Of a stretch of 64,000 bases of DNA, positions 1 through 7,588 are shown piece by piece (positions within the stretch are counted from its first letter, which is position 1; the number at the start of each line of letters is the position of its first letter). Position numbers and translations under genes: made by a program. This stretch comes from Marinobacter fuscus. Its GTDB lineage: Bacteria; Pseudomonadota; Gammaproteobacteria; Pseudomonadales; Oleiphilaceae. A model generated the notes under the pieces. It did not search any database and was not told the origin of the DNA. It worked only from the letters and a program-made list of their open reading frames with translations. Location: positions 62,001 to 126,000 of the forward strand of contig NZ_PXNP01000085.1 in the NCBI RefSeq assembly GCF_003007675.1, written 5' to 3'.

Positions 1-765
1 CAGCGGAATCACATCATCCACATGGGGATAGGGGTAGACATAATGCAGCCGCACCCACACGCCCATTTCACCAAGCGCCTCGCACAGCGCCTGCATCCGG
101 GTTTTCAGCGGGCGGCCCTGCCAGAAGCCGGTGCGGTATTTGATGTCGACACCATAGGCCGAGGTATCCTGGGAAATTACCAGGATTTCCTTAACCCCAG
201 CATCCACCAGGCGCTGAGCCTCGTCCATCACATCGCCAATCGGCCGACTGACCAGATCGCCCCGCATGGAGGGAATAATGCAGAAGGTACAACGGTGATT
301 GCAGCCTTCGGAAATTTTCAGATAGGCGTAGTGCCTGGGCGTCAGCCGGATACCCTGGGGCGGCACCAGATCAACAAACGGATCGTGTTCTTTCTTGGGC
401 GGCACATACTGGTGTACCGCTCCGACCACTTCCTCATACGCATGAGGGCCGGAGACTGCCAGCACGCCCGGATGGGTTTCGCGAATTTTTTCCGCTTCAA
501 CGCCCATGCAGCCGGTAACGATTACCTTGCCGTTCTCGCTGATGGCCTCTCCAATGGCATCCAATGACTCCTGCTTGGCGGCATCAATAAAACCGCAGGT
601 GTTCACCACCACAATATCGGCGTCGTCGTAGGTGGGCACAACGTCGTAACCGTCCAGCCGAAGCTGGGTCAGGATTCTTTCGGAGTCCACCAGGGCTTTC
701 GGGCACCCCAGACTGATGAATCCGACTTTGCCGCCTGCAGCGGCGTTTTCTGCTTTATCGACCAT
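1..765 (-). CDS. rimO: Ribosomal protein S12 methylthiotransferase RimO (3' end outside window)
   Basis: Radical-SAM enzyme that methylthiolates the conserved aspartate of ribosomal protein S12. The first 255 codons are visible and the reading frame runs off the left edge. The start is the ATG at 765 ([20 protein letters not shown]). The N-terminal methylthiotransferase domain shows its cluster cysteines in SLGCPK, VNTCGF and VTGCMG. The radical-SAM signature CNHRCTFC is encoded near 285-305, followed by [12 protein letters not shown], which is typical of RimO rather than MiaB. The gene is divergent from the PilZ gene, and the roughly 300 bases between them hold no other ORF I can support. 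Identity is very likely; the C-terminal TRAM domain cannot be seen. Confidence 0.95.
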   Translation of the reverse strand, partial: MVDKAENAAAGGKVGFISLGCPKALVDSERILTQLRLDGYDVVPTYDDADIVVVNTCGFIDAAKQESLDAIGEAISENGKVIVTGCMGVEAEKIRETHPGVLAVSGPHAYEEVVGAVHQYVPPKKEHDPFVDLVPPQGIRLTPRHYAYLKISEGCNHRCTFCIIPSMRGDLVSRPIGDVMDEAQRLVDAGVKEILVISQDTSAYGVDIKYRTGFWQGRPLKTRMQALCEALGEMGVWVRLHYVYPYPHVDDVIPL

Positions 766-1062
766 AAAAACCTGCGGGGTTGTATTATCCCAATGAATAA
801 GGAGCGCAATCTTACCGCAGGGCGTGGTTCAACGCAGCCTTACAGGTGCGCACCGGCTTCAGTATACATACTGACCCGCATCAACTTTCAGGCACAATTT
901 GTGACATCGTGTTCAGAAACACCCTGCAATCCTGACATAATACCCTATGGATCGCTTGTTGATCACTTTGTAAACAGCTAATCTTGATATCGTTTGTCAA
1001 TCCCGCTGTGTGGCAGCGGTACGAAACCGGTTATTTCTTTAAAGACATTATCTGCCAGAAGA

Positions 1063-1491
1063 ATGCTCATGAGATCTAACGCCGCCAAAATCAATCTGCG
1101 AAACCAGCAACGGGTCGACGTCTCGACGGACATCAGCATCGAAAAACCAGACGGCTGCTGCCTGACCTGCAAGGTCTCCAATCTTTCGCGCTCCGGTGTC
1201 ATGATTTCCTGCGATCAACATACCGTTCAGGCGCTGGTGCCTGGTATGCGGGCGCCCTCCCCCGGCTTCTGGATTGGCGTAAATACCTGCTTCACCGTAC
1301 CGGTAGTGCCCACTCAACCCGTTACCGTGCTGGCCAGTGGAAACATCGTGCACATGCGCCGTATTGCCCGCAACGAGTTCCAGGTAGGCATTCAGTTTAC
1401 GGAATTCGAAGACAATGGCTTTGAATATGTCGACCGCTACGTCGCCAAGCTGTTGTCAGACGCACGCACCCTGCCCGGCAGTACACACTAA
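1063..1491 (+). CDS. Small PilZ-domain protein (putative c-di-GMP binder)
   Basis: Single-domain protein of about 142 residues. The PilZ signature is visible: an RxxxR box (R13-NQQ-R17) followed by N40-x-S42-x-x-G45 (NLSRSG). These are the two motifs that wrap c-di-GMP in the family, so nucleotide binding is expected. I chose the ATG at 1063; ATG 1069 is equally possible, and the frame extends upstream to an ATG at 994 without a convincing ribosome site. It stands alone between divergent rimO and the cysDN operon, so no output partner is suggested by context. Confidence 0.8.
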   Translation: MLMRSNAAKINLRNQQRVDVSTDISIEKPDGCCLTCKVSNLSRSGVMISCDQHTVQALVPGMRAPSPGFWIGVNTCFTVPVVPTQPVTVLASGNIVHMRRIARNEFQVGIQFTEFEDNGFEYVDRYVAKLLSDARTLPGSTH

Positions 1492-1654
1492 CCGGATTCT
1501 GAACGCACCGGCAGCACCTCACCCGCGCAGTGCTCACAGCAGCACCATATTCTAATGCGCTTAAATTCTAAATCGAAGGCTTCTTATGCCCTTACCGGCT
1601 CTGTTATAGTGGTAAATCCTATTTTCTGGCAACACTCTGCCCTCAGGGCAATGG

Positions 1655-2569
1655 ATGATCATGACCACATACAACCTCACGCATCTCAAGCAGCTGGAAG
1701 CCGAAAGCATCCACATAATCCGGGAAGTCGCCGCCGAATTTGATAACCCGGTCATGCTCTACTCCATCGGCAAAGACTCCGCTGTGATGCTGCATCTGGC
1801 GCTGAAAGCCTTCTATCCTGGCAAACTGCCTTTCCCGCTGCTGCACGTAGACACTACCTGGAAATTCCGCGACATGATCACCTTCCGGGATCAGGTGGCG
1901 GAAAAGTTTGGCCTGGATCTGCTGGTGCACACCAATGAGGACGGCGTGAAGCAGGGCATCGGCCCCTTCAGCCACGGCAGCGCCAAACATACAGACGTTA
2001 TGAAAACCCTGGCGCTCAAGCAGGCCTTGGACAAATACAAGTTTGATGCCGCCTTTGGCGGTGCCCGCCGGGATGAAGAAAAATCCCGGGCCAAGGAGCG
2101 GGTGTACTCATTCCGCGACGAATACCACCGCTGGGATCCGAAGAACCAGCGCCCGGAGCTGTGGAATACCTACAACGGCAAGGTCAACAAAGGCGAAAGC
2201 ATTCGGGTGTTCCCACTGTCCAACTGGACGGAGCTGGATATCTGGCAATACATCTATCTGGAGAACATCGACATAGTGCCACTGTACTACTCGGCGGTGC
2301 GCCCGGTGGTTGAGCGGGACGGCACCCTGATTATGGTGGACGATGATCGCATGCCCCTGAAAGAGGGCGAGAAGCCGATGATGAAATCCGTGCGCTTCCG
2401 CACTCTGGGCTGTTATCCGCTCACCGGTGCGATTGAATCGGAGGCCAACACCCTACCGGACATCATCCAGGAAATGCTGCTGGCCACCAGTTCGGAACGA
2501 CAAGGCCGCGTGATCGATCATGATTCAGCGGGCTCCATGGAACAGAAAAAGCGGGAAGGGTACTTCTAA
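1655..2569 (+). CDS. cysD: Sulfate adenylyltransferase subunit 2
   Basis: PP-loop ATP pyrophosphatase subunit of ATP sulfurylase, which makes adenosine 5'-phosphosulfate (APS) from sulfate and ATP. The length of 304 residues is usual. The PP-loop SIGKDSAVM lies near residues 38-46, and HVDTTWKF and [11 protein letters not shown] are family hallmarks. The frame offers ATG 1655 and ATG 1661; MTTYNLTHL (1661) is the commonest N-terminus in the family, while the AGGGC at about 1645 fits 1655 slightly better. It is followed one base later by cysN, so the two subunits are co-translated. Confidence 0.96.
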   Translation: MIMTTYNLTHLKQLEAESIHIIREVAAEFDNPVMLYSIGKDSAVMLHLALKAFYPGKLPFPLLHVDTTWKFRDMITFRDQVAEKFGLDLLVHTNEDGVKQGIGPFSHGSAKHTDVMKTLALKQALDKYKFDAAFGGARRDEEKSRAKERVYSFRDEYHRWDPKNQRPELWNTYNGKVNKGESIRVFPLSNWTELDIWQYIYLENIDIVPLYYSAVRPVVERDGTLIMVDDDRMPLKEGEKPMMKSVRFRTLGCYPLTGAIESEANTLPDIIQEMLLATSSERQGRVIDHDSAGSMEQKKREGYF

Positions 2570-2570
2570 G

Positions 2571-4229
2571 ATGTCACACCAGTCTGATCTGATCGCCGAC
2601 GATATTCAGGCGTACCTGAAACAACATGAAAACAAGGAGCTGCTGCGCCTGCTTACCTGCGGCAGCGTCGACGACGGCAAAAGCACCCTGATTGGCCGCC
2701 TGCTACACGACACCAAAATGATCTATGAAGATCATATGGCCAGTCTGAAAACCGACAGCGCCAAAATGGGCACTACCGGTGAAAAGCTGGATCTGGCGTT
2801 GCTGGTGGACGGCCTGCAGGCCGAGCGGGAACAGGGCATCACCATCGATGTGGCCTACCGCTACTTCAGCACCGACAAGCGCAAGTTCATCATCGCCGAC
2901 ACCCCGGGCCATGAGCAATACACACGCAACATGGCCACCGGTGCCTCCACCGCGCAACTGGCTATCCTGATGATCGACGCCCGCCACGGCGTACTCACCC
3001 AGACCCGGCGCCACTCGTTCATCGCGTCTCTTTTGGGCATTCGCCACATCGTGGTGGCGGTCAACAAAATGGATCTGGTGAATTTCAGCGAAGACCGCTT
3101 CAACGAAATCCGCGAAGAATATCTGGCCTTTGCCAACCAGCTGGGCCTGAAAGACATTCGCTTTGTGCCAATCTCGGCACTGGATGGCGACAACGTGGTC
3201 AACCGGAGTGACAACACACCCTGGTTCACCGGCCAGCCACTGATGGACATTCTGGAAAATGTGGAAGTCTCCCGGGATAAGAACCTGGCGCACTTCCGCT
3301 TTCCGGTGCAGTACGTTACCCGCCCCAACCTGAATTTCCGGGGCTTCTGCGGCACCATTGCCTCTGGCGTGGTTCGTCCCGGTGATGCGGTGATGGCACT
3401 GCCTTCGCGCCGCACCAGCAAGGTCAAAGACATCGTGACCTTCGACGGCAACCTGGATGAAGCCTACATCGACCAGGCCATTACCCTGACCCTCGAAGAC
3501 GAGATCGACATTAGCCGCGGTGACATGCTGGTTAAAGTGGATGATGAGCCGGAAGTACACAACCGGTTTAACGCTCACATCGTCTGGATGACCGACTCCC
3601 CCCTTCAAACCGGCCGCCTTTACGATATCAAACTGGGGCCGACGTTTACTTCGGGCACCGTCAAACGGATTCACCACCAGACCGATGTCAACACCCTGGA
3701 ACAGCAGGACAACCCGGCGCAACTGGCACTTAACGAAATCGGCCTGTGCGAACTGACCCTGAGCCAGCCCGTGGCCTTCGACGCCTATCAGCGCAACCAC
3801 GCCACCGGCAGCTTTATCGTGATTGACCGACTGACCAACGTCACCATCGGCGCTGGCATGATTGACGGCCTGGCCGACGGCCTGGCTTCCCAGGATCCGG
3901 TCACCACCGAAGAACGGGAACGCCGCCTGGCCCAGAAGCCAGCCATTATTGGCTGTAACGGTAAGCAGGCATCGCAACTGGCTCTGGCAGTGGAACGCGC
4001 GTTGTTTGATCAGGGTAAAACCGCCGTGGTGGTCTCTGAAGAAAACACCGGAGACGCCGACCACCGCCGCCGCACCGCGCAACTGCTGAGTGCCAACGGT
4101 TTGATAGCGATTGTTATCAATTTGGGTTCCGATGTTGCCCATGTCAGCGGCAGCGCCGAGACCGGCGCCGAGATCCCCGAAGCCGTATCGACACTGGTAC
4201 AGGAGCTGACTCGCAGCAAGCGAATCTGA
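2571..4229 (+). CDS. cysN: Sulfate adenylyltransferase subunit 1 with decayed APS-kinase-like tail
   Basis: GTPase subunit of ATP sulfurylase. The start is the ATG at 2571, directly after the cysD stop ([11 protein letters not shown]). G motifs are clear: G1 [10 protein letters not shown]3 [10 protein letters not shown]4 NKMD. At 552 residues it is longer than stand-alone CysN (about 475) and shorter than CysN-CysC fusions (about 630). The last 125 residues align by eye with Cys[17 protein letters not shown] takes the place of the GLSGSGKS P-loop region and is followed by [14 protein letters not shown]. The P-loop is gone, so this domain should not phosphorylate APS. Sulfate reduction would then go through an APS reductase located elsewhere (inference). 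Confidence 0.95.
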   Translation: MSHQSDLIADDIQAYLKQHENKELLRLLTCGSVDDGKSTLIGRLLHDTKMIYEDHMASLKTDSAKMGTTGEKLDLALLVDGLQAEREQGITIDVAYRYFSTDKRKFIIADTPGHEQYTRNMATGASTAQLAILMIDARHGVLTQTRRHSFIASLLGIRHIVVAVNKMDLVNFSEDRFNEIREEYLAFANQLGLKDIRFVPISALDGDNVVNRSDNTPWFTGQPLMDILENVEVSRDKNLAHFRFPVQYVTRPNLNFRGFCGTIASGVVRPGDAVMALPSRRTSKVKDIVTFDGNLDEAYIDQAITLTLEDEIDISRGDMLVKVDDEPEVHNRFNAHIVWMTDSPLQTGRLYDIKLGPTFTSGTVKRIHHQTDVNTLEQQDNPAQLALNEIGLCELTLSQPVAFDAYQRNHATGSFIVIDRLTNVTIGAGMIDGLADGLASQDPVTTEERERRLAQKPAIIGCNGKQASQLALAVERALFDQGKTAVVVSEENTGDADHRRRTAQLLSANGLIAIVINLGSDVAHVSGSAETGAEIPEAVSTLVQELTRSKRI

Positions 4230-4255
4230 GTACTGGTTCCTTCCGCAGACCCCTG

Positions 4256-4295
4256 CCCCGATCCCGCTCATTAGCAGGGGATCGGGGTTTCTTTC
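4256..4295 (+). terminator. Rho-independent terminator after cysDN
   Basis: A perfect 10-bp stem, CCCCGATCCC (4256-4265) with GGGATCGGGG (4278-4287), encloses a 12-base loop and is followed by TTTCTTTC. It lies 27 bases after the cysN stop and ends the operon before yejK. Confidence 0.85.
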
Positions 4296-4353
4296 TGCGC
4301 CATCCGTGGCACAATCACGCCCCGCAGCCGACTACATCAGACAGGAGCAGCCC

Positions 4354-5373
4354 ATGGCCATCAAACACCTGCGCACCGCTTTCGCCAGTCAATACCAGCC
4401 GGGCCAGCCCGCCCGCCTTGTAAGTGGCGAAGCCCAGCAGGAGCCCGGTGGCGATTACGAAGCCCTGCACAAGCAAATGAAGCGCCTGTTCAACAGCAAA
4501 CCCGGCAAAAAATACGGCCGCTTCTCCGAAGACCTTGGCGAAAGTCCGTTCAGCGCCTGGCTGAAAGACTACCTGGAAGACAAACAAAGCTTTGCCGCCA
4601 TGACCGACCGCCTGTTCGGCCAGTGGCAGGAATTGCTGAACGGCAGCCAGGAAGAGTTCGACGGCCACCTGGTGATCGTCCACGACGCCCTGGCCGACGC
4701 CGAGGTGGTGTACCTGTACGTGCTGGAAACCGACAGCGCCATGCGCTTTGACGGCAGCCAGAAACTGGATGCCACCGATGTGCTCAGCCTGTCCCGCCTG
4801 AACCTGGCCGCTCGAATTGAGCTGGACGACTGGCGCGAGGGCAAAGGCAGCGAAAACTACATCACCCTCATCCACGGCCGCGGCACCGGCGACCCGGGCG
4901 AACTCTTTATCCGCCTGTGCGGCTTCACCAACAGCGTCGACGTGGAAAAAGAAACCATGACCTTCCTCGACGCCGTCGAAGCCTTCGCCAAAACCAGCGA
5001 GCCGGAAAAAGCGGGCGAGGTACGCGCCAAAGCCTACGAATTCTGCAAAGACCAGCACGCCCTGGGCGAGCCGGTGGAAATCGAAGCCCTGTCCAACTAC
5101 CTGGACGAAAGCCAACCCGAGCGCTTCAAGGAATTCGCCAGCCAGAACGCCGAACTACCGGAAACCGGCGTACTGCACCCGGACCACCGAAAAGTGAAAA
5201 AACTCGTCCGCATCGCGGGCTCCGGCGGTGGCATGAGCGTGTCCTTCTCCTCCGACCTGGTCAACCAGGCGGTGTACTACGACCGGGACAAAGACGCCCT
5301 GACCATCACCCGCCTGCCCAAAGCCCTGCGTGAACAACTGCAGCGATATCTGGAGGGACGAAATAATGAATAA
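4354..5373 (+). CDS. yejK: Nucleoid-associated protein YejK/NdpA
   Basis: Homologue of E. coli YejK/NdpA, a nucleoid-associated DNA-binding protein of unclear function. It is 339 residues, usual for the family. Recognisable segments are MAIKHLRTAF at the N-terminus, YGRFSEDLGESPFS, VSLSRLNLAARIELDDW-like text in the middle, and the C-terminal sheet SGGGMSVSFSSDLV. The start is ATG 4354, with AGGAG at 4342-4346 as a good ribosome site. Its stop lies only 3 bases from the stop of the convergent unknown gene at 5377, which marks the right edge of the core region and the start of the accessory block. Confidence 0.93.
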   Translation: MAIKHLRTAFASQYQPGQPARLVSGEAQQEPGGDYEALHKQMKRLFNSKPGKKYGRFSEDLGESPFSAWLKDYLEDKQSFAAMTDRLFGQWQELLNGSQEEFDGHLVIVHDALADAEVVYLYVLETDSAMRFDGSQKLDATDVLSLSRLNLAARIELDDWREGKGSENYITLIHGRGTGDPGELFIRLCGFTNSVDVEKETMTFLDAVEAFAKTSEPEKAGEVRAKAYEFCKDQHALGEPVEIEALSNYLDESQPERFKEFASQNAELPETGVLHPDHRKVKKLVRIAGSGGGMSVSFSSDLVNQAVYYDRDKDALTITRLPKALREQLQRYLEGRNNE

Positions 5374-5376
5374 TAT

Positions 5377-5658
5377 TCAGTGCTTTGAATCCTCGGCGTA
5401 AAACCGCAGAGCCGAGCTCAAGGAATCAGTAAACAAAAAAAATACTGGCGTAGTCGCTATCGCAGTCCAGAAACTGATGGGAAGACTTAAGAACTCTCCC
5501 ATCAAGATTGCCGTGGAGATCGCCAGCGAGCTTGCACTGAACAAAGCAAATAGAATTCTCAGGGGAAGCCTGGAACCAGCCGCGCTGGCCCGTAGAATTC
5601 TGCAATGACAAACCGCTCCTGCAAAAAACAAGCCCACAGCCAAGAGGATTATCATCAT
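5377..5658 (-). CDS. Unknown small membrane protein, cassette gene 4
   Basis: I do not recognise this 93-residue protein. It is dominated by hydrophobic segments: roughly residues 2-19 (ILLAVGLFFAGAVC), 33-53 (ILFALFSASSLAIST) and 60-78 (PISFWTAIATTPVFFLF), so an inner-membrane protein with about three helices is expected. Its ATG (5658) directly follows the TAA of the preceding cassette gene (5661-5659). It therefore belongs to the four-gene operon read from 7039 down to 5377. A two-ATG start (Met-Met) is present. No function is assigned. Confidence 0.65.
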   Translation of the reverse strand: MMIILLAVGLFFAGAVCHCRILRASAAGSRLPLRILFALFSASSLAISTAILMGEFLSLPISFWTAIATTPVFFLFTDSLSSALRFYAEDSKH

Positions 5659-6084
5659 TTAATCACTCTGGCCCGGTAACTCATCAAGCACGTTGTCGCA
5701 AAATTCGCGAGTAAATTTCTCGCGCCGAAAGTCCGCCCAAGTCTTCTCTGGTGTTAGTCTGAATGAATAGTCCTGCTCCATAGCTGAAACGCTCGCTGAC
5801 AAAACCTCTTTATCCGTCCAACTACCCTGACGTATCAATCGTTCAGTATGAACAACGCCCGCCCCATACCGCTCGGCACCCTCAAAATCTCTGACCTCCT
5901 CTTCGAAGACCACAGCACATAAACTCAGGTTCAGTGAAGCCTTGGAATAACGGATCAATTCAGGAGCCAGGTTTTCACTTATCCCTTTGTTCGCCTGAGC
6001 ATCGTCATAAAGGCTGAAAAGAAGAATCAGAGCGGCTAAAAACCACCACATCTCAAATGCAAATCTACTACTGAGCGGGATCAT
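5659..6084 (-). CDS. Unknown exported or membrane-anchored protein, cassette gene 3
   Basis: A 141-residue protein that I do not recognise. Residues about 11-27 (MWWFLAALILLFSLYDD) form a signal anchor or uncleaved signal peptide, and the remaining 110 residues are soluble and charged, probably periplasmic. Two cysteines (LSLCAVV, REFCDNV) could form a disulfide there. I chose the ATG at 6084 because GGAAGGTG lies just upstream; a TTG at 6105 would add seven residues. The start overlaps the stop of cassette gene 2 in an ATGA arrangement, so translation is coupled. Confidence 0.65.
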   Translation of the reverse strand: MIPLSSRFAFEMWWFLAALILLFSLYDDAQANKGISENLAPELIRYSKASLNLSLCAVVFEEEVRDFEGAERYGAGVVHTERLIRQGSWTDKEVLSASVSAMEQDYSFRLTPEKTWADFRREKFTREFCDNVLDELPGQSD

Positions 6085-6362
6085 GGCAGCACCTTCCTGA
6101 TGCAAAAGACTCCCGTAATAAAACTGAGTAGCGCGAAAAGCATAAATGCAAACGCGAAGGTCTTGACATCAAAAAGTTGATAACCGACCGCTGCCAGAGC
6201 CAAAGAGAAGACCAGAGCAAACAGCATAGCGACGAGGCCAACTGACAAGAACAACCATAGCCTGGCGTTTCGAGCCAGCTCCGGCTGCATCATGACGCGC
6301 CGCAACAACGTCAAAGCAACGTACCATGCGGCAATTCCAGCGCCAATTGACAATCCAACCAT
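6081..6362 (-). CDS. Unknown three-helix membrane protein, cassette gene 2
   Basis: A 93-residue protein with three predicted membrane helices: about residues 2-20 (VGLSIGAGIAAWYVALTLL), 36-58 (LFLSVGLVAMLFALVFSLAL) and 68-86 (FAFAFMLFALLSFITGVF). A short Arg-containing loop follows helix 1. It has no motif I recognise. Start and stop are tied to both neighbours: TGATG with gene 1 (one-base overlap at 6362) and ATGA with gene 3. A pair of small membrane proteins beside an exported protein would fit an immunity or envelope-stress role, but that is only a guess. Confidence 0.65.
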   Translation of the reverse strand: MVGLSIGAGIAAWYVALTLLRRVMMQPELARNARLWLFLSVGLVAMLFALVFSLALAAVGYQLFDVKTFAFAFMLFALLSFITGVFCIRKVLP

Positions 6363-7039
6363 CAGAGATCCTTATACGCAAGCAACCCTCGGGCGGAAAG
6401 CTCCCGGCGCGCCCTCTCAGAGCTGTGTTTTGCCATTATATTCAAGCCAGCGATAACTATGGCTACCGGAATCACAATGTAACCGGCTTGCACAACTATT
6501 GCAGGATTAGCACCAAGCCTCCTCGCAACAGCTTCGACTAGTTGACTGCCTGCAACAGCCCGAACTCTATCTTTAACAAGCGCCTTACCACCAGATGTCG
6601 CAACCTCGTAAGCCGTTGTAGCTAAAGCGGCAACCGTTAGGCCTCCCAATATGCCATCGAGTCCTGAGGGCACGAGGTGCCCCGTCACTGTCTCAACGGC
6701 GTTATTAAGCTCGAAAAAACCCTGGAGTTCCTCATCACTCAAAGACCACATAAACCAGTATGGCTGAACCCGCTGCATAACCACGAGCTCACGCAGTTTC
6801 GCTTGCAGTCTTCCTACGGGAACTTCTTCGATTATGCGGCGGTTAACCTCCATGTGGTTCTGTCGATCCAAATGACGATGCACTGCTATTCCACATAGCA
6901 GGCCACCATAAAAGCCCGTATTCGAAGCTATTTGCTGCTTGTGCCCTGAATCCAAACCCATCAGATCGGCCAATGCCAATACTGGTGCCGATTGAAAGTC
7001 ACTGGTGGTGTAACGAGTAATTGCGGAATTTGATTGCAT
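6362..7039 (-). CDS. Unknown protein with hydrophobic C-terminal half, cassette gene 1
   Basis: First gene of the cassette, 225 residues. The start ATG at 7039 has AAGGA nine bases upstream; an in-frame ATG at 7057 lacks one. The N-terminal half is soluble (ADLMGLDSGHKQQIASNTGF, then basic HRHLDRQNHMEVNRR). The C-terminal half has two glycine/alanine-rich hydrophobic stretches, about residues 128-150 (GILGGLTVAALATTAYEVA) and 181-201 (QAGYIVIPVAIVIAGLNIM), separated by an amphipathic segment. Such a soluble domain plus hairpin of helices is seen in membrane-acting toxins and colicin-like proteins as well as in ordinary membrane proteins. I cannot name a family. Confidence 0.65.
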   Translation of the reverse strand: MQSNSAITRYTTSDFQSAPVLALADLMGLDSGHKQQIASNTGFYGGLLCGIAVHRHLDRQNHMEVNRRIIEEVPVGRLQAKLRELVVMQRVQPYWFMWSLSDEELQGFFELNNAVETVTGHLVPSGLDGILGGLTVAALATTAYEVATSGGKALVKDRVRAVAGSQLVEAVARRLGANPAIVVQAGYIVIPVAIVIAGLNIMAKHSSERARRELSARGLLAYKDL

Positions 7040-7588
7040 AATACTGCATCCTTGCATGAATGATTGACGTGGCTTCGTTCAAAAATCTCCCTTCGCTAGG
7101 CGTAACTCAAATCGCACTACTGCCAATACGAGCGCACTCAGCCCAACTTTCCCCTCCATAAGGGAGATCAGTTGCGAAACTAACAAAGCTACTCTCCTTT
7201 ATACAAGCCCCCAAGAGATACACATAAGACCCCAGCCTTACGAACCTCTCCTGCTTCCATTCATTCTTCGAAAACGACTACCTATAAACTCAAGTTCGAC
7301 AGGCTGCTGAAAAGGCGAACAAAAAATCGAGGTCAGCACCTTCTATAATCCGAGACCTACAACGCTGAAAGTAGAGAGCTTGAAAAGCTCCGGCATCGTC
7401 TCCGACGTGTAGAGAGCAAATAGTCCCCAAATACTGATGAGTATGCAGAGGGCTGAGTAGCTATGAGAAATCCGGGCTAACCACCCGACTTTGTGTTACT
7501 CGCTCTCGCTGACCGACGTTGCTCATACCAATTCCTTTTAAAAGCACGGATTCCGATTAATTTAGATCGCTCGCTATAATGCACAACT
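7040..7588. other. Noncoding gap between the membrane cassette and the McrBC-like pair
   Basis: About 550 bases with no supportable gene on either strand. The only structure I see is weak: a 7-bp inverted repeat, CTCCCTT near 7088 with AAGGGAG near 7158. The base composition is visibly AT-richer than the flanking core. The promoter of the cassette must lie near the 7040 end, but I see no convincing -35/-10 pair. Confidence 0.5.

Noticed and set aside
4201..4255. Second terminator or riboswitch before yejK
   Set aside because: Only the single cysN terminator hairpin is present; the rest of the gap is short and unstructured.
2703..4271. Long open frame of 522 codons antisense to cysN
   Set aside because: A shadow of high-GC third-position bias; the plus frame has full CysN motifs. 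The same applies to the large antisense frames over leuS (20103-22085) and both acyl-CoA dehydrogenases (24898-26460, 26701-28497).
7310..7412. Short frame reading STFYNPRP, reminiscent of the FYNxRR end of IS3-type transposases
   Set aside because: Only a few residues agree, the second arginine and following motif are missing, and no inverted terminal repeats or upstream transposase frame are seen.
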